Below are positions 8,232 through 17,174 of a DNA stretch of 64,000 nt, piece after piece. The notes under the pieces are model-generated. The model had not been told where the DNA came from. It saw only the letters and a program-made list of their open reading frames with translations, and ran no database searches. Both the position numbers and the translations under genes were made by a program. Each line of letters starts with the position of its first letter. Position 1 is the stretch's first letter. This DNA comes from Gottfriedia sp049568075. GTDB taxonomy: Bacteria > Bacillota > Bacilli > Bacillales > Bacillaceae_G. The stretch lies in assembly GCA_049568075.1 (NCBI GenBank), contig CP144911.1, one strand, 5' to 3'.

Positions 8232-9005
8232 TTAGATTACTTTTGCTTCAGAACGTAGTAACGAAACTAATTCTTTTACTTGATCCTTTAATTCACCAGT
8301 TAAAACTTTGCCCGCTTCTTTCTTCGCAGGTAGGTAAATTTCAATTGTTTTCGTTTTTGCTTCAACTTCATCTTCTTCTAAATCTAGATCATCTAATTCT
8401 AATTCATCTAAAGGTTTTTTCTTAGCCTTCATAATACCAGGTAAAGAAGGATATCTTGGTTCATTTAAGCCTTGTTGAGCAGTGATTAATAATGGTAAAG
8501 ATGTTTCGATGATTTCTGTATCACCCTCTACATCACGTTCGATTGTAGCTGTTGTACCATTAATGTCAATTTTAGTAATTGTTGTCACGTAAGGAATATT
8601 TAATAATTCAGCAACGCGTGGACCTACTTGACCTGTACCTCCATCAATTGCAACATTACCTGCTAAAATAATTGAAGGATCTTTATCTTCTAAGTATTTA
8701 GCAATAAGTTTAGAAGTTGTATATTGATCAGCATTTGTAACGTCATCTTCAACGTTAATTAATACAGCTTTATCAGCACCCATAGCTAGTGCTGTACGAA
8801 GTTCTTTTTCACTATCTTCGTTACCAATTGTTATAACAGTTACTTCGCCACCATGAGCGTCACGAATTTGAATTGCTTCTTCAACTGCATACTCATCGTA
8901 TGGATTTATAATAAATTCAGCGCCATCCTCTTGGATTGCACCATTTGAAATTGTAATTTTCTCTTCAGTGTCAAATGTTCTTTTTAATAGTACATAAATG
9001 TTCAT
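8232..9005 (-). CDS. etfB: Electron transfer flavoprotein beta subunit
   Basis: The 257-residue protein has the EtfB alpha/beta nucleotide-binding fold, with the AMP-site segment ILAGNVAIDGGTGQVGPRVAELL and the family signature region ITAQQGLNEPRYPSLPGIMKAKKKP. The acidic ELELDDLDLEED stretch is the mobile segment that contacts the partner dehydrogenase. It forms a heterodimer with EtfA and is essential for electron flow out of fatty-acid beta-oxidation. The ATG follows a GGAGGG site; fadB lies 56 bp upstream. Confidence 0.97.
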   Translation of the reverse strand: MNIYVLLKRTFDTEEKITISNGAIQEDGAEFIINPYDEYAVEEAIQIRDAHGGEVTVITIGNEDSEKELRTALAMGADKAVLINVEDDVTNADQYTTSKLIAKYLEDKDPSIILAGNVAIDGGTGQVGPRVAELLNIPYVTTITKIDINGTTATIERDVEGDTEIIETSLPLLITAQQGLNEPRYPSLPGIMKAKKKPLDELELDDLDLEEDEVEAKTKTIEIYLPAKKEAGKVLTGELKDQVKELVSLLRSEAKVI

Positions 9006-9061
9006 TGTTATACCCTCCCAGGAAATGTAACTACATCTATTTTTTAAAAATATTAAACTAC

Positions 9062-9832
9062 TTATTTATTAAACACTGGTTTTCTTTTTTCTAAAAATGC
9101 CGAAATACCCTCTTTTGCATTTTCAGATGTAAAAATTTCTCCAAATAATTTAGACTCTTCTTCCACCGCTTCATGATATGAAGTAGTTCTAGTAGAAGAT
9201 AGTAGTTGTAGAATATATTGAATTGATTGCATACTTTTATTTGCAATTTTAGCTGCTAATGCATTTGCTTCATCTAATAAAGTTTCTTCTGGCACTACAA
9301 TTGTAGCTAATCCAATTTTCCCAGCTTCAATACCAGAAATTGGTTCAGAAGTCGCAAGCATAACTAACGCTTTATCTTTTCCTACATAACGTGGTAATCG
9401 TTGTGTCCCTGCAAACCCAGGAATAATTCCTAAGTTTAATTCAGGTAAACCAAGTTTTGCGTTTTCTGCAACAACTCGAATATGACAGCTCATTGCAAAT
9501 TCTAGTCCGCCACCTAATGCAGCTCCGTGAATTGCTGCGATGATTGGCTTAGAATAATTTTCAACACGATCAAAAACTAGTTGACCTCTTCTTGCAACAG
9601 CTGCTGCATCTTCAGCATTTTTGAAAGAAGTAAATTCTTTAATATCTGCACCTGCAGAGAAAAATCTACCTTCTCCATGAACAACTAAAACGCTTACATC
9701 ATTGTTATTTTCTAATTCATCTAAACGCTTAACTAAATCAGCAAATACAACCGAAGACATTGCATTTGCTGGTGGATTTTGAATTGTTAATAATGCAATA
9801 CCATCGGATATTTTACATTGAATTAAACTCAC
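9062..9832 (-). CDS. fadB: Enoyl-CoA hydratase
   Basis: The 256-residue crotonase-fold protein starts at GTG behind AGGGAGGA. Oxyanion-hole segments are present (FSAGADIKEF near 58-67 and GAALGGGLEFAMSCH near 104-118), with catalytic-region glutamates in GLPELNLGIIPGFAGTQRL. It hydrates trans-2-enoyl-CoA in fatty-acid beta-oxidation. Its place between fadR and etfBA matches the FadR regulon of Bacillus subtilis. The Bacillus gene called fadB is this short hydratase, not the long bifunctional enterobacterial protein. Confidence 0.93.
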   Translation of the reverse strand: MSLIQCKISDGIALLTIQNPPANAMSSVVFADLVKRLDELENNNDVSVLVVHGEGRFFSAGADIKEFTSFKNAEDAAAVARRGQLVFDRVENYSKPIIAAIHGAALGGGLEFAMSCHIRVVAENAKLGLPELNLGIIPGFAGTQRLPRYVGKDKALVMLATSEPISGIEAGKIGLATIVVPEETLLDEANALAAKIANKSMQSIQYILQLLSSTRTTSYHEAVEEESKLFGEIFTSENAKEGISAFLEKRKPVFNK

Positions 9833-9869
9833 GACTATTCCTCCCTATTTTTCAAAATGTACTAGAACG

Positions 9870-10457
9870 TTAATTTTGGTACCCGCATCCTCTTATTAAA
9901 AGTTGGTGAACTTTATCGGCTTTTGACTCTAAATCTTGTTTTTGACCGGTCATTACCCAATGGGTCATCACTTCATCAATTGTGCCGAAGATCATTTGTC
10001 TAGCTGTACGAATATCCAATTGTTTGTCGAACAAACCACTATTAATTCCTTCATTTAAAATTGAATCAATGATATGTAGATACTCTTTTAGTACCTCATT
10101 TATTCTTAATCTCAGGTCAATATTAGTTTGTCTTACTTCCAATTGCATAACGATTGCTAAATGAGAATCTTTAGACATTTCATAAAAGTGAGTTTTTACC
10201 AACATTAATAATTTCGATATCGCGTCCGGTTTACCTTCAATTTTTTCACGAATTTTTTCAGTAAAATTTCCCATCTTCTCTTCAAACAGTGAAATTAAGA
10301 TGGATTCTTTATTTTTAAAATACAAATAAATTGTTCCGTCAGCTACACCAGCCTGTTTTGCAATTTTAGAAACCTGCGCTTGATGGTAACCATTTTCAGC
10401 TATTACAACAACTGCAGCATCAATTATTTGTTTATATTTTGGTTTATCTCTTTTCAT
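9870..10457 (-). CDS. fadR: TetR-family fatty-acid degradation repressor FadR
   Basis: The 195-residue TetR-type regulator has its helix-turn-helix at about residues 30-50 (VSKIAKQAGVADGTIYLYFKNKESIL) and an all-helical ligand-binding C-terminal domain. In Bacillus, FadR represses beta-oxidation genes and is released by long-chain acyl-CoA. Here a perfect FadR-type operator lies 24 bases upstream of its own start, and fadB-etfB-etfA follow in the same direction. lcfA lies upstream but is separated by a terminator and a 266-bp gap, so the unit has its own promoter. Confidence 0.94.
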   Translation of the reverse strand: MKRDKPKYKQIIDAAVVVIAENGYHQAQVSKIAKQAGVADGTIYLYFKNKESILISLFEEKMGNFTEKIREKIEGKPDAISKLLMLVKTHFYEMSKDSHLAIVMQLEVRQTNIDLRLRINEVLKEYLHIIDSILNEGINSGLFDKQLDIRTARQMIFGTIDEVMTHWVMTGQKQDLESKADKVHQLLIRGCGYQN

Positions 10458-10480
10458 TTTTTATTTACCCCTTCTTACAG

Positions 10481-10498
10481 TGAATGAATAATCATTCA
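10481..10498. promoter_or_regulatory. FadR operator
   Basis: TGAATGAATAATCATTCA is an exact match to the known Bacillus FadR (YsiA) consensus TGAATGAMTANTCATTCA. It begins 7 bases beyond the -10 box and covers the expected transcription start of fadR-fadB-etfB-etfA, so bound FadR would block initiation. Confidence 0.9.
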
Positions 10499-10505
10499 TA
10501 TTCTC

Positions 10506-10534
10506 ATAATACAAATTTATCAGAAAATTGTCAA
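10506..10534 (-). promoter_or_regulatory. Sigma-A promoter of fadR-fadB-etfB-etfA
   Basis: On the minus strand a consensus TTGACA (10529-10534) is followed after 17 bases by TATTAT (10506-10511). The FadR operator lies directly downstream. Confidence 0.85.
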
Positions 10535-10686
10535 TTGTCCTTTAATATTTTGTGTATAAAATTTCTTTACAAAAGCTTTTAATATACTATTTAATCTTTG
10601 TACTTTCATTCAATTTTATCAGGTTTCTTTTCTAATCAATCTTTAAATTTATTTTAGCATAGTATTTTGATAACAGTTCATAAAAT

Positions 10687-10716
10687 AAAGAGGGATGCCT
10701 ATGTGATCATCCCCCT
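10687..10716 (-). terminator. Terminator downstream of lcfA
   Basis: GGGATG (10692-10697) and CATCCC (10708-10713) form the core of a hairpin followed on the minus strand by a T-rich tract. It separates lcfA from fadR. Confidence 0.75.
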
Positions 10717-10723
10717 TATATTA

Positions 10724-12430
10724 TTAAATTAAATTTTCATCAGAATCCACAGGTTGCGTATTCTTTTGTTTTTCTTCTTCTAGTAATGTTCTTCTTAAGA
10801 TTTTACCAATCATTGTTTTAGGTAATTCATTCCTAAATTCATAAATTCTTGGAACCTTATAAGCTGCTAAATATTTCCGACAAAAATCATCTAGTTCAGC
10901 CTCAGTAACTGATTTTCCTTCTTTTAATACAATGTAAGCTTTAACCGTTTCTCCACGATATGCATCAGGAATACCAACTATAACTGCTTCTTTAATAGCC
11001 TCGTGTTCATATAATACTTCCTCAATATCTCTAGGGTAAACGTTAAACCCTCCTGCATTAATCATATCTTTCTTACGGTCAACGATATAAAAGAAGCCTT
11101 CTTCATCCATATAGCCTAAGTCACCTGTATATAGCCAGCCATTTTTTAACGTCGTTGCGGTTTCCTCAGGTCGATTCCAATACCCCTTCATTACTTGTGG
11201 TCCTGAAACGATTAATTCCCCAATTTCACGATAAGGTAACTCTTCGTCAGTTTCTAGAGATACTATTTTAGCATCTGTACTTGGCCAAGGAACTCCAATG
11301 CTGCCCGTTACTCGCTTATCCCAAAGGAAATTACTATGTGTAACTGGAGAAGCTTCTGATAAACCATAGCCCTCTACTAATTTTCCGCCTGTCACCTTTT
11401 CAAATTGATCTTGAACTTCAACAGGTAGCGCTGCAGACCCACTTAAGCAAGCATGAATACATGAGATATCGTTATTCTTTAAATCAGGATGATTTAATAA
11501 TGCAATATACATTGTTGGTGCACCCGGGAACAATGTAGGTCGATATTTATTGATCGCCACAAGCATTTGAGTTGCATCAAATCTCGGAACGATAATCATT
11601 TCATACGCACACATGATTGATAAATTCATACATGTCGTCATTCCATATACATGAAAAAATGGTAACACAGTCAAAATCTTTTCTTGGCCCTTCTGACTTT
11701 TATATAACCATTTCTCTGCCATTAACGTATTTGATGCTAAATTTTTATGTGTAAGCATAACACCTTTAGGAAATCCAGTAGTTCCTCCAGTATATTGAAG
11801 TATTGCTACATCTTCCACACTACTACTTGAGAGATCCTGTTCAATCGGTGCAGATATTTGCATAATAAAACTAAATTGATGAATCGAGTGATCATTAGGA
11901 AACTCTGGTGCCTTTGGTTGTTTTGAATAAGGATATAACAGCTTTTTAAAAAGTGGTAAATAGTCCTTAATCCCAGTAACAAAAATATGTTGTAGATTAG
12001 TAGATTTTTTTACTTCGTACACTCTTTTAATTAATAAATCTAAACAAATAATAGCTGTTGCACCACTATCATTCATTTGATATTCAAGCTCACGTTCTGT
12101 ATATAGCGGATTTGTTTGGACGATAATTGCTTCTGCAAAAAGAATCCCATAATAAGCAATCACTGCTTGAGGGCAATTAGGAAGCATAATTGCAACTCGA
12201 TCGCCTTTTTTAATTCCTAAATTCCTTAAAAAATTGGCGAATCTTAAAGACTGAATATAAATTTCATTAAACGTCATCGATTTCCCAAGGAAATTAAGCG
12301 CTTTCTTAGCTGGATATTTTGAAGCTGTTTGCTTTAAATATGTTGGTAATAAATCAAACTGTTCGTCTAATGTAGCTGGTATTTGCTCTGGATACTGACT
12401 CACCCAAGGCTTTACTCTTGGTTCCTCCAT
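10724..12430 (-). CDS. lcfA: Long-chain fatty-acid--CoA ligase
   Basis: This ANL-superfamily enzyme, 568 residues from the chosen ATG (a GTG at 12442 is also possible), activates long-chain fatty acids through an acyl-adenylate to acyl-CoA. Visible motifs are the P-loop YTGGTTGFPKG, the A5 motif GYGLSEASP, the A7-A8 hinge TGDLGYMDEEGFFYIVDRKKD and the catalytic lysine motif PKTMIGKILRR near the C-terminus. The N-terminal KPWVSQYPEQIP resembles the family start. It feeds beta-oxidation by FadB and EtfBA downstream. No FadR box was found at its own promoter, but an inverted repeat lies 34-49 bases upstream of the ATG. Confidence 0.95.
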   Translation of the reverse strand: MEEPRVKPWVSQYPEQIPATLDEQFDLLPTYLKQTASKYPAKKALNFLGKSMTFNEIYIQSLRFANFLRNLGIKKGDRVAIMLPNCPQAVIAYYGILFAEAIIVQTNPLYTERELEYQMNDSGATAIICLDLLIKRVYEVKKSTNLQHIFVTGIKDYLPLFKKLLYPYSKQPKAPEFPNDHSIHQFSFIMQISAPIEQDLSSSSVEDVAILQYTGGTTGFPKGVMLTHKNLASNTLMAEKWLYKSQKGQEKILTVLPFFHVYGMTTCMNLSIMCAYEMIIVPRFDATQMLVAINKYRPTLFPGAPTMYIALLNHPDLKNNDISCIHACLSGSAALPVEVQDQFEKVTGGKLVEGYGLSEASPVTHSNFLWDKRVTGSIGVPWPSTDAKIVSLETDEELPYREIGELIVSGPQVMKGYWNRPEETATTLKNGWLYTGDLGYMDEEGFFYIVDRKKDMINAGGFNVYPRDIEEVLYEHEAIKEAVIVGIPDAYRGETVKAYIVLKEGKSVTEAELDDFCRKYLAAYKVPRIYEFRNELPKTMIGKILRRTLLEEEKQKNTQPVDSDENLI

Positions 12431-12463
12431 ACCATTCACCACCAGTATTTTAAAAGTATGTTC

Positions 12464-12479
12464 ATACTAAAATTAGTAT
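12464..12479. promoter_or_regulatory. Inverted repeat upstream of lcfA
   Basis: ATACTAA and TTAGTAT are perfect 7-bp arms around AA, upstream of the lcfA start. It does not match the FadR consensus and may be an operator for another regulator. Confidence 0.35.
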
Positions 12480-12556
12480 ATGTTACAAATTTCAGCTATA
12501 CAATCAAAATATTAAGAATATTTAATCACAAGTGGTTTTTGAATTTGTTTTGGAAT

Positions 12557-13366
12557 TTAGTGAACTAATTGATTAATTACTTCATCGCTATTATAGTAAA
12601 AATCAGATGGCAAATCGGTACGATTGGTCAATAATCCAAAATTGTATTCATCATAGTTTTCTAAAGTGAGAGATTTAGCTTTCCCATCATTTGATAAACT
12701 TTTTACAAGTTTAAAAATAAATGAGTATTGCGAGTCAATATCAGTTGTTGAAAGATGGAATATTCCTTTTAAATCCTTTTCAATAATTTTTCTTACTTGC
12801 TTAGCAATTCCTGTATCAATTGCATGATTTAAAAAAATATTATCATATGCGTCAATTTCTTGACCCTTTTCTATTTTATCTTTTATTTCATTTAGTCTAG
12901 GCGATTGTTTTCCCCAAACCATTGGCAATCTTAATACGATCCCATTTTCGCCAATCTCATTCTTAATTAATTCTTCACATTTTATTTTAAATAGTCCATA
13001 ATCTGATTCGGCAACTGGAAGATCGTTTTCAGCGTGATGCTTTGAAACTTCTCCATCAAAAACATTCGTAGTAGAACAAAAGAAAAATTTCGTTGAAGTT
13101 GATTTTATTTTTTCAACTATTCTAGAATGCGCCTCAAATTGAACATTAAAATCACCACGTAAACAAGAAACAATTGCATCTGGGCAAATACGGTCAATCC
13201 AGGTTAATATTTTCTCTGAATCATTAATATCCCATTGTAATTGATGATCATTTTTCAAATCTAATTTCGTTTGATTAAACGTTCCATAAACGTCATAATC
13301 AGGAGAAAATTCTTTTATTAAAGCCTTCCCAACTAGTCCGCTAGCACCTAAAATTAATAATTTCAT
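12557..13366 (-). CDS. RmlD-like NAD(P)-dependent sugar epimerase/reductase (SDR family)
   Basis: The start is ATG at 13366 with AAAGGAGAG upstream, giving 269 residues; the longer frame has no ribosome site. The N-terminus MKLLILGASGLVGKALI is a Rossmann GxxGxxG dinucleotide fold. The CSTTNVFDGEV segment and the Y-x-x-x-K catalytic pair (YGLFKIKCEEL) match dTDP-4-dehydrorhamnose-reductase-type SDRs. It likely reduces or epimerises a nucleotide-linked sugar. The neighbours (lcfA, D-amino-acid aminotransferase) give no pathway clue. A second RmlD-like gene lies in the glycosylation region at 35209. Confidence 0.82.
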   Translation of the reverse strand: MKLLILGASGLVGKALIKEFSPDYDVYGTFNQTKLDLKNDHQLQWDINDSEKILTWIDRICPDAIVSCLRGDFNVQFEAHSRIVEKIKSTSTKFFFCSTTNVFDGEVSKHHAENDLPVAESDYGLFKIKCEELIKNEIGENGIVLRLPMVWGKQSPRLNEIKDKIEKGQEIDAYDNIFLNHAIDTGIAKQVRKIIEKDLKGIFHLSTTDIDSQYSFIFKLVKSLSNDGKAKSLTLENYDEYNFGLLTNRTDLPSDFYYNSDEVINQLVH

Positions 13367-13520
13367 TGCCTCTCTCCTTTTTACAAAATATTTAATAAAC
13401 TTGTGATATATTGAATGTATCATAATAAACAGTGTTTACAAAGGTCATAAATTTAAAGTCCAGACTATTTGAAAACTTTTAATCAAACAGACTTAAATGA
13501 TAATAGGGAGTGGGGTTCAT

Positions 13521-14405
13521 ATGAAAGCAAAGGTTCTTTTAAACAACCGTATTGTCGATTTAAAATCTGCAAATGTAAATATTTTAGATCGAGGTTATCA
13601 ATTCGGAGATGGCGTTTATGAGGTTATTCGTTTTTTCAATAAGTCATATTTTGAACTCGATGCACATTTAATTCGCTTGAAGGAAAGCTGTGAAAAAATA
13701 TTAATTCCTTTTAAAATGCACCTGAAAAAGCTTGAAAGTGATTTAGTTTATTTAATGAATACTTGCGATTACGATAATGGATATGTTTATATCCAAATTA
13801 GTAGAGGTGTAATGAACCGCAATCATATTTACCAAGACGAAGCTAATTTAAAGCCACAACTGATTGCATATACAGTAAGAGAAGATCATAGACCATTACA
13901 GCAAATGGAAAAAGGAATAACCGCTTTCATAACGAATGATATTCGATGGCTTCGCTGTGATATAAAAAGTTTAAACTTATTAGGTAGTGTTTTAGTAAAA
14001 AATGAGGCTTACGCTAAAGGAGCGAAAGAAGCCATTTTGCATAGAGATGGGATCATTACAGAAGGATCAGCAACAAATGTTTTTATCGTAAAAAACTCTA
14101 CTCTATTCACTCATCCTGCCAATCACTTAATTCTAAATGGCATTACCCGAAAAGTGGTACTTGAAATTGCAAAAAAAGAAAAACTCGAAGTAAAAGAGAT
14201 TCCTTTCTCAATTGATGAACTTTTAAATGCAGATGAAGCTTTTACAACAGCATCCGTTTCTGACATCCTACCTGTTACTTCAGTTTTAATTGACGAAAAA
14301 TCCTATTCTATCGGTTTAGGAAAGCGTGGAGACATAACAAAGAGAATTCAAGATTCATACACTAATTTAATTGATAAAATTCCGCAGGATCAGTCAACTA
14401 ACTAG
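13521..14405 (+). CDS. dat: D-amino-acid aminotransferase (class IV PLP enzyme)
   Basis: The ATG at 13521, behind GGGAGTGGGG, gives 294 residues. Class IV aminotransferase features are RGYQFGDGVYEV (24-35), the PLP Schiff-base Lys149 in WLRCDIKSLNLLG, the TEGSATNVF loop (180-188, Glu181 contacting the pyridine nitrogen) and THPANHLILNGITRKVV. These closely follow the D-amino-acid transaminase of thermophilic Bacillus YM-1. It exchanges amino groups between D-alanine and D-glutamate, supplying D-Glu for peptidoglycan. It appears monocistronic. Confidence 0.94.
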   Translation: MKAKVLLNNRIVDLKSANVNILDRGYQFGDGVYEVIRFFNKSYFELDAHLIRLKESCEKILIPFKMHLKKLESDLVYLMNTCDYDNGYVYIQISRGVMNRNHIYQDEANLKPQLIAYTVREDHRPLQQMEKGITAFITNDIRWLRCDIKSLNLLGSVLVKNEAYAKGAKEAILHRDGIITEGSATNVFIVKNSTLFTHPANHLILNGITRKVVLEIAKKEKLEVKEIPFSIDELLNADEAFTTASVSDILPVTSVLIDEKSYSIGLGKRGDITKRIQDSYTNLIDKIPQDQSTN

Positions 14406-14474
14406 ACTACATTATCTAGCATTATAAAACCGCATCAAAATATAGTGGTTTACCTTAGTGAGGAGTGACTTGAT

Positions 14475-14774
14475 TTGGCAATTGTTATAGCAATGTTGAT
14501 CGCCTTATTTGGCGCAGCTCTTGCTCTCGTTTTTACTATAGGCCAATCTAGAAAACGAAAATATATCATATGGGGTATCGCAAATATGGTAGCCATTGGA
14601 CCATTTTTGTCATTTGCTATTGGAATTACGTACGCTATTATCGAAGGAGATGGCTGGGCAGCGATGTTAATGTGGGTATTGTATCCATTCATATTTCTTA
14701 TTGGTCTCATTCAGTTAATTATAGGGATCTTCATGAAAAAAAGCTCCGATAATAATATTTATAAGCACCATTAG
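14475..14774 (+). CDS. Small membrane protein, unknown function
   Basis: The 99-residue frame opens at TTG with TGAGGAG about nine bases upstream. It contains three hydrophobic helices (roughly residues 2-22, 32-55 and 63-87) joined by short charged turns (GQSRKRKY) and ends in a basic, His-containing tail. It lies 69 bases after dat and is followed by a strong terminator, so it may be cotranscribed with dat. I do not recognise a family. Confidence 0.7.
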   Translation: MAIVIAMLIALFGAALALVFTIGQSRKRKYIIWGIANMVAIGPFLSFAIGITYAIIEGDGWAAMLMWVLYPFIFLIGLIQLIIGIFMKKSSDNNIYKHH

Positions 14775-14788
14775 TTACTGAAAAGTAT

Positions 14789-14829
14789 AGCCTGTATCTT
14801 AGACTGAATTATAAGATACAGGCTTTTTG
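14789..14829 (+). terminator. Strong rho-independent terminator
   Basis: AGCCTGTATCTTA (14789-14801) pairs perfectly with TAAGATACAGGCT (14812-14824), followed by a T run. Confidence 0.93.
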
Positions 14830-15051
14830 TTGTTTTTCTAACGATCGAAGTGCAACTTTCTTTTAATAAACATTTTTTACAATTGATTTAAAGTTTTGTT
14901 AAGTTGATTTTATTTGTATAAATGTAATATAGATTAATTTTTATATATAAAATGTTACATACTGCAAAATCCTGTACTATCATTGTAATTTCATTTTTAG
15001 TAAATAGGCTTTACATGTTTATGAAGTAAATATGTAAAAAGGGTGATTGCT

Positions 15052-15888
15052 ATGGCAAGATTAACATCGTATGTAAAACGTATTTTAAATTCATTATTTA
15101 CAAATATAGCTGAGGCAAAAGGAAAAAAAATAACCGGTTACAAATCAAAAATATGGATTAGTTACGGAGATAGTATCACTTCATCTAACGGATGGCAGCC
15201 TGCTGTTGCGGAAAAGTTAGGCTTGACTCATGTTAATAGAGGGATTGGCGGAACAACTGTAGCTGAAAATGGTTCGATTGCCTGGATTGATAAGAATGGA
15301 AATTACAAAGGTCAACCACCTAAATCACAGCCAAATGGCACGACAGTAATTTTATCAAGTATGTGTAACAGTCAAAGGATCAATGCTACGATTCCACTTA
15401 ATACTCAACTTTTAACAATAATGGGTGGAACAAATGACTTTGGTAGAGGTATTCCTTTAGGAAAAGGGTTCCCAACAAATGAACGACCCAATTTAGACGA
15501 ATCTACATTTATCGGTGCTTTGTGTTCAATGATTGAAAAAATACAAACAAGGTTACCAAATTGTAGGATTATTCTTATGACGCCTGTACCTAGATATCAC
15601 AACGGAAAATATGAAGATAAAAATAAAGCCGGTTATTTAACATCTGATTATGCTAGAGCTGTTAAAGAAGTAGCTGCCTTTTACGCATTGCCATGTATCG
15701 ACCTATACTCTAATGTTGGGTGGAATAGAATGAATGGTGAATATTATTTAATTGATAGTATGCATCCAAATAAAACTAGAGGATATAAACGTGTTTCAGA
15801 GATTGTAATTGGAGAATTAGAAGTTCTACAGCAGGATGCTAAAAGTAGTATAGTAGAAGAGGATCATAATCATACAACAGAAAATTAG
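15052..15888 (+). CDS. SGNH/GDSL-family hydrolase
   Basis: The ATG at 15052 is chosen because AAAGGGTGAT sits at the right distance; it gives 278 residues. The SGNH blocks are present: YGDSIT (nucleophile Ser41), the block II glycine in RGIGGTT, GGTNDFG (block III Asn) and the C-terminal D-x-x-H, LIDSMHPN. There is no classical signal peptide. The N-terminus is basic and amphipathic, so export is uncertain. It is an esterase, lipase or deacetylase of unknown substrate. The GYKSKIWISYGDS arrangement resembles phage-associated GDSL esterases, but no phage genes are nearby. Confidence 0.85.
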   Translation: MARLTSYVKRILNSLFTNIAEAKGKKITGYKSKIWISYGDSITSSNGWQPAVAEKLGLTHVNRGIGGTTVAENGSIAWIDKNGNYKGQPPKSQPNGTTVILSSMCNSQRINATIPLNTQLLTIMGGTNDFGRGIPLGKGFPTNERPNLDESTFIGALCSMIEKIQTRLPNCRIILMTPVPRYHNGKYEDKNKAGYLTSDYARAVKEVAAFYALPCIDLYSNVGWNRMNGEYYLIDSMHPNKTRGYKRVSEIVIGELEVLQQDAKSSIVEEDHNHTTEN

Positions 15889-15893
15889 AAAAT

Positions 15894-15948
15894 AAAAAAA
15901 TCGATCTCAAGAGTCAGCAACTTGACCTATGAGATCGATTTTTTTTAT
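15894..15948. terminator. Bidirectional terminator between the SGNH hydrolase and the ABC permease
   Basis: ATCGATCTCA and TGAGATCGAT arms carry an A run on the left and a T run on the right, so the hairpin can serve the convergent genes on both strands. Confidence 0.9.
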
Positions 15949-17174
15949 TGTCTTTTTAATAATCTAGCTACATCTTTCCACTTTACTTTTTCACTGTAAT
16001 ACATTACCCCATTAACATAAATATGGCTAGCAACACGAGTTAAAATCATTATTGAAACGATTAAAATTAATATACTAGCACTTATTTCTATAAAATTCAT
16101 TTCTCCACTTACAAATCTAGAAAATGCTACAAGTGGAGCAAAAAATGGAATATATGAGCTAATTTGAACAAATGTACCACCTGGATTTACTAATGCATTA
16201 ATACTAATAAAGAATGCCGCTACGACTAAAATAGTAATTGGCATCAGAACCATTTGAAGCTCTTCTGTTCTTGAAACAACTGATCCAATTGCAGCGTAAA
16301 GTAAACCATAAAGTAAATAACCTAATAAGAAATAAACTACAAATGCAATGATGGTTGTAGTATCTAATGCCTCTAAATCTATTTTCATTCCGAAAAAAGA
16401 TATCGCATTCGTATTAACCCAGCCTAATAAATTGGCAAAAAGAAATCCTATTCCTAATACAATTAATTGTGCACAAGCTACAAAAAATACCGCAATGACT
16501 CTCCCGTATAAAGTCACGACAGGACTTACTTTTGGTAGTAATACTTCCATTACCCTAGAAGACTTCTCAGCAACAATTCCCGTTGCAATTGAGTTTCCAT
16601 AAATTAATAGAAACATATACAATAAGAAACCGAAAAAGTAAGCAATTCCGAATGTAGCCATAGGATTTTTTAGAACATTTTCATTTACTTCTACTTTTTG
16701 CAATAACTTAGTTGCAGATTCAGGCGATAGCTTTAAATCTTGGGCAGTTTTATTTAAGTAATTTTGCTGCAAAGACATATTTACGACTGAAAGCACTTCA
16801 CTATTTGAAAACTTTTTATACGTATATTGAATTGAAGGGACATTGTTCTTTTCGGAAAGAATAAGCAGTCCATCTTTTGAACCATCTTCAATTTGATTTT
16901 TTAAATCTTTTTCTTTCGATGCATCGCTCTGCTCAATCTTTGCAGATTTAATCGTTTTGTTTAAACTAGCAAGATCTACCGAATAATTTTTCGAATTATC
17001 GATTAAAACAATTTTATCTTTATCCTTATTACTCTTTTCTGTACCAGCAAAATATTTTTGTACTCCAAATATTCCAACGACTAATACAAATAAAATAACA
17101 CTCATAATCATCGTTGCTCTCGCCAAAAGACCTTCACGTAAATGAAATAAAAAGACCGTACTAAACTTCTTCAT
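15945..17174 (-). CDS. ABC-2-type exporter permease, NatB/YhaP-like
   Basis: This 409-residue membrane protein has one N-terminal helix (about 20-42) and a long extracellular domain to about residue 175. Five or six further helices follow, with the ABC-2 signature AEKSSRVMEVLLPKVSPVVTL (in segments around 200-222). It pairs with the ATPase whose stop codon directly abuts its ATG. NatAB-type exporters move sodium or toxic compounds out of the cell; the substrate here is not known. The permease follows the ATPase in one two-gene operon. Confidence 0.9.
   Translation of the reverse strand: MKKFSTVFLFHLREGLLARATMIMSVILFVLVVGIFGVQKYFAGTEKSNKDKDKIVLIDNSKNYSVDLASLNKTIKSAKIEQSDASKEKDLKNQIEDGSKDGLLILSEKNNVPSIQYTYKKFSNSEVLSVVNMSLQQNYLNKTAQDLKLSPESATKLLQKVEVNENVLKNPMATFGIAYFFGFLLYMFLLIYGNSIATGIVAEKSSRVMEVLLPKVSPVVTLYGRVIAVFFVACAQLIVLGIGFLFANLLGWVNTNAISFFGMKIDLEALDTTTIIAFVVYFLLGYLLYGLLYAAIGSVVSRTEELQMVLMPITILVVAAFFISINALVNPGGTFVQISSYIPFFAPLVAFSRFVSGEMNFIEISASILILIVSIMILTRVASHIYVNGVMYYSEKVKWKDVARLLKRQ

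Noticed and set aside
15052..15888. Phage remnant suggested by a GDSL hydrolase resembling phage-linked esterases
   Set aside because: No phage structural, lysis or integrase genes are adjacent.
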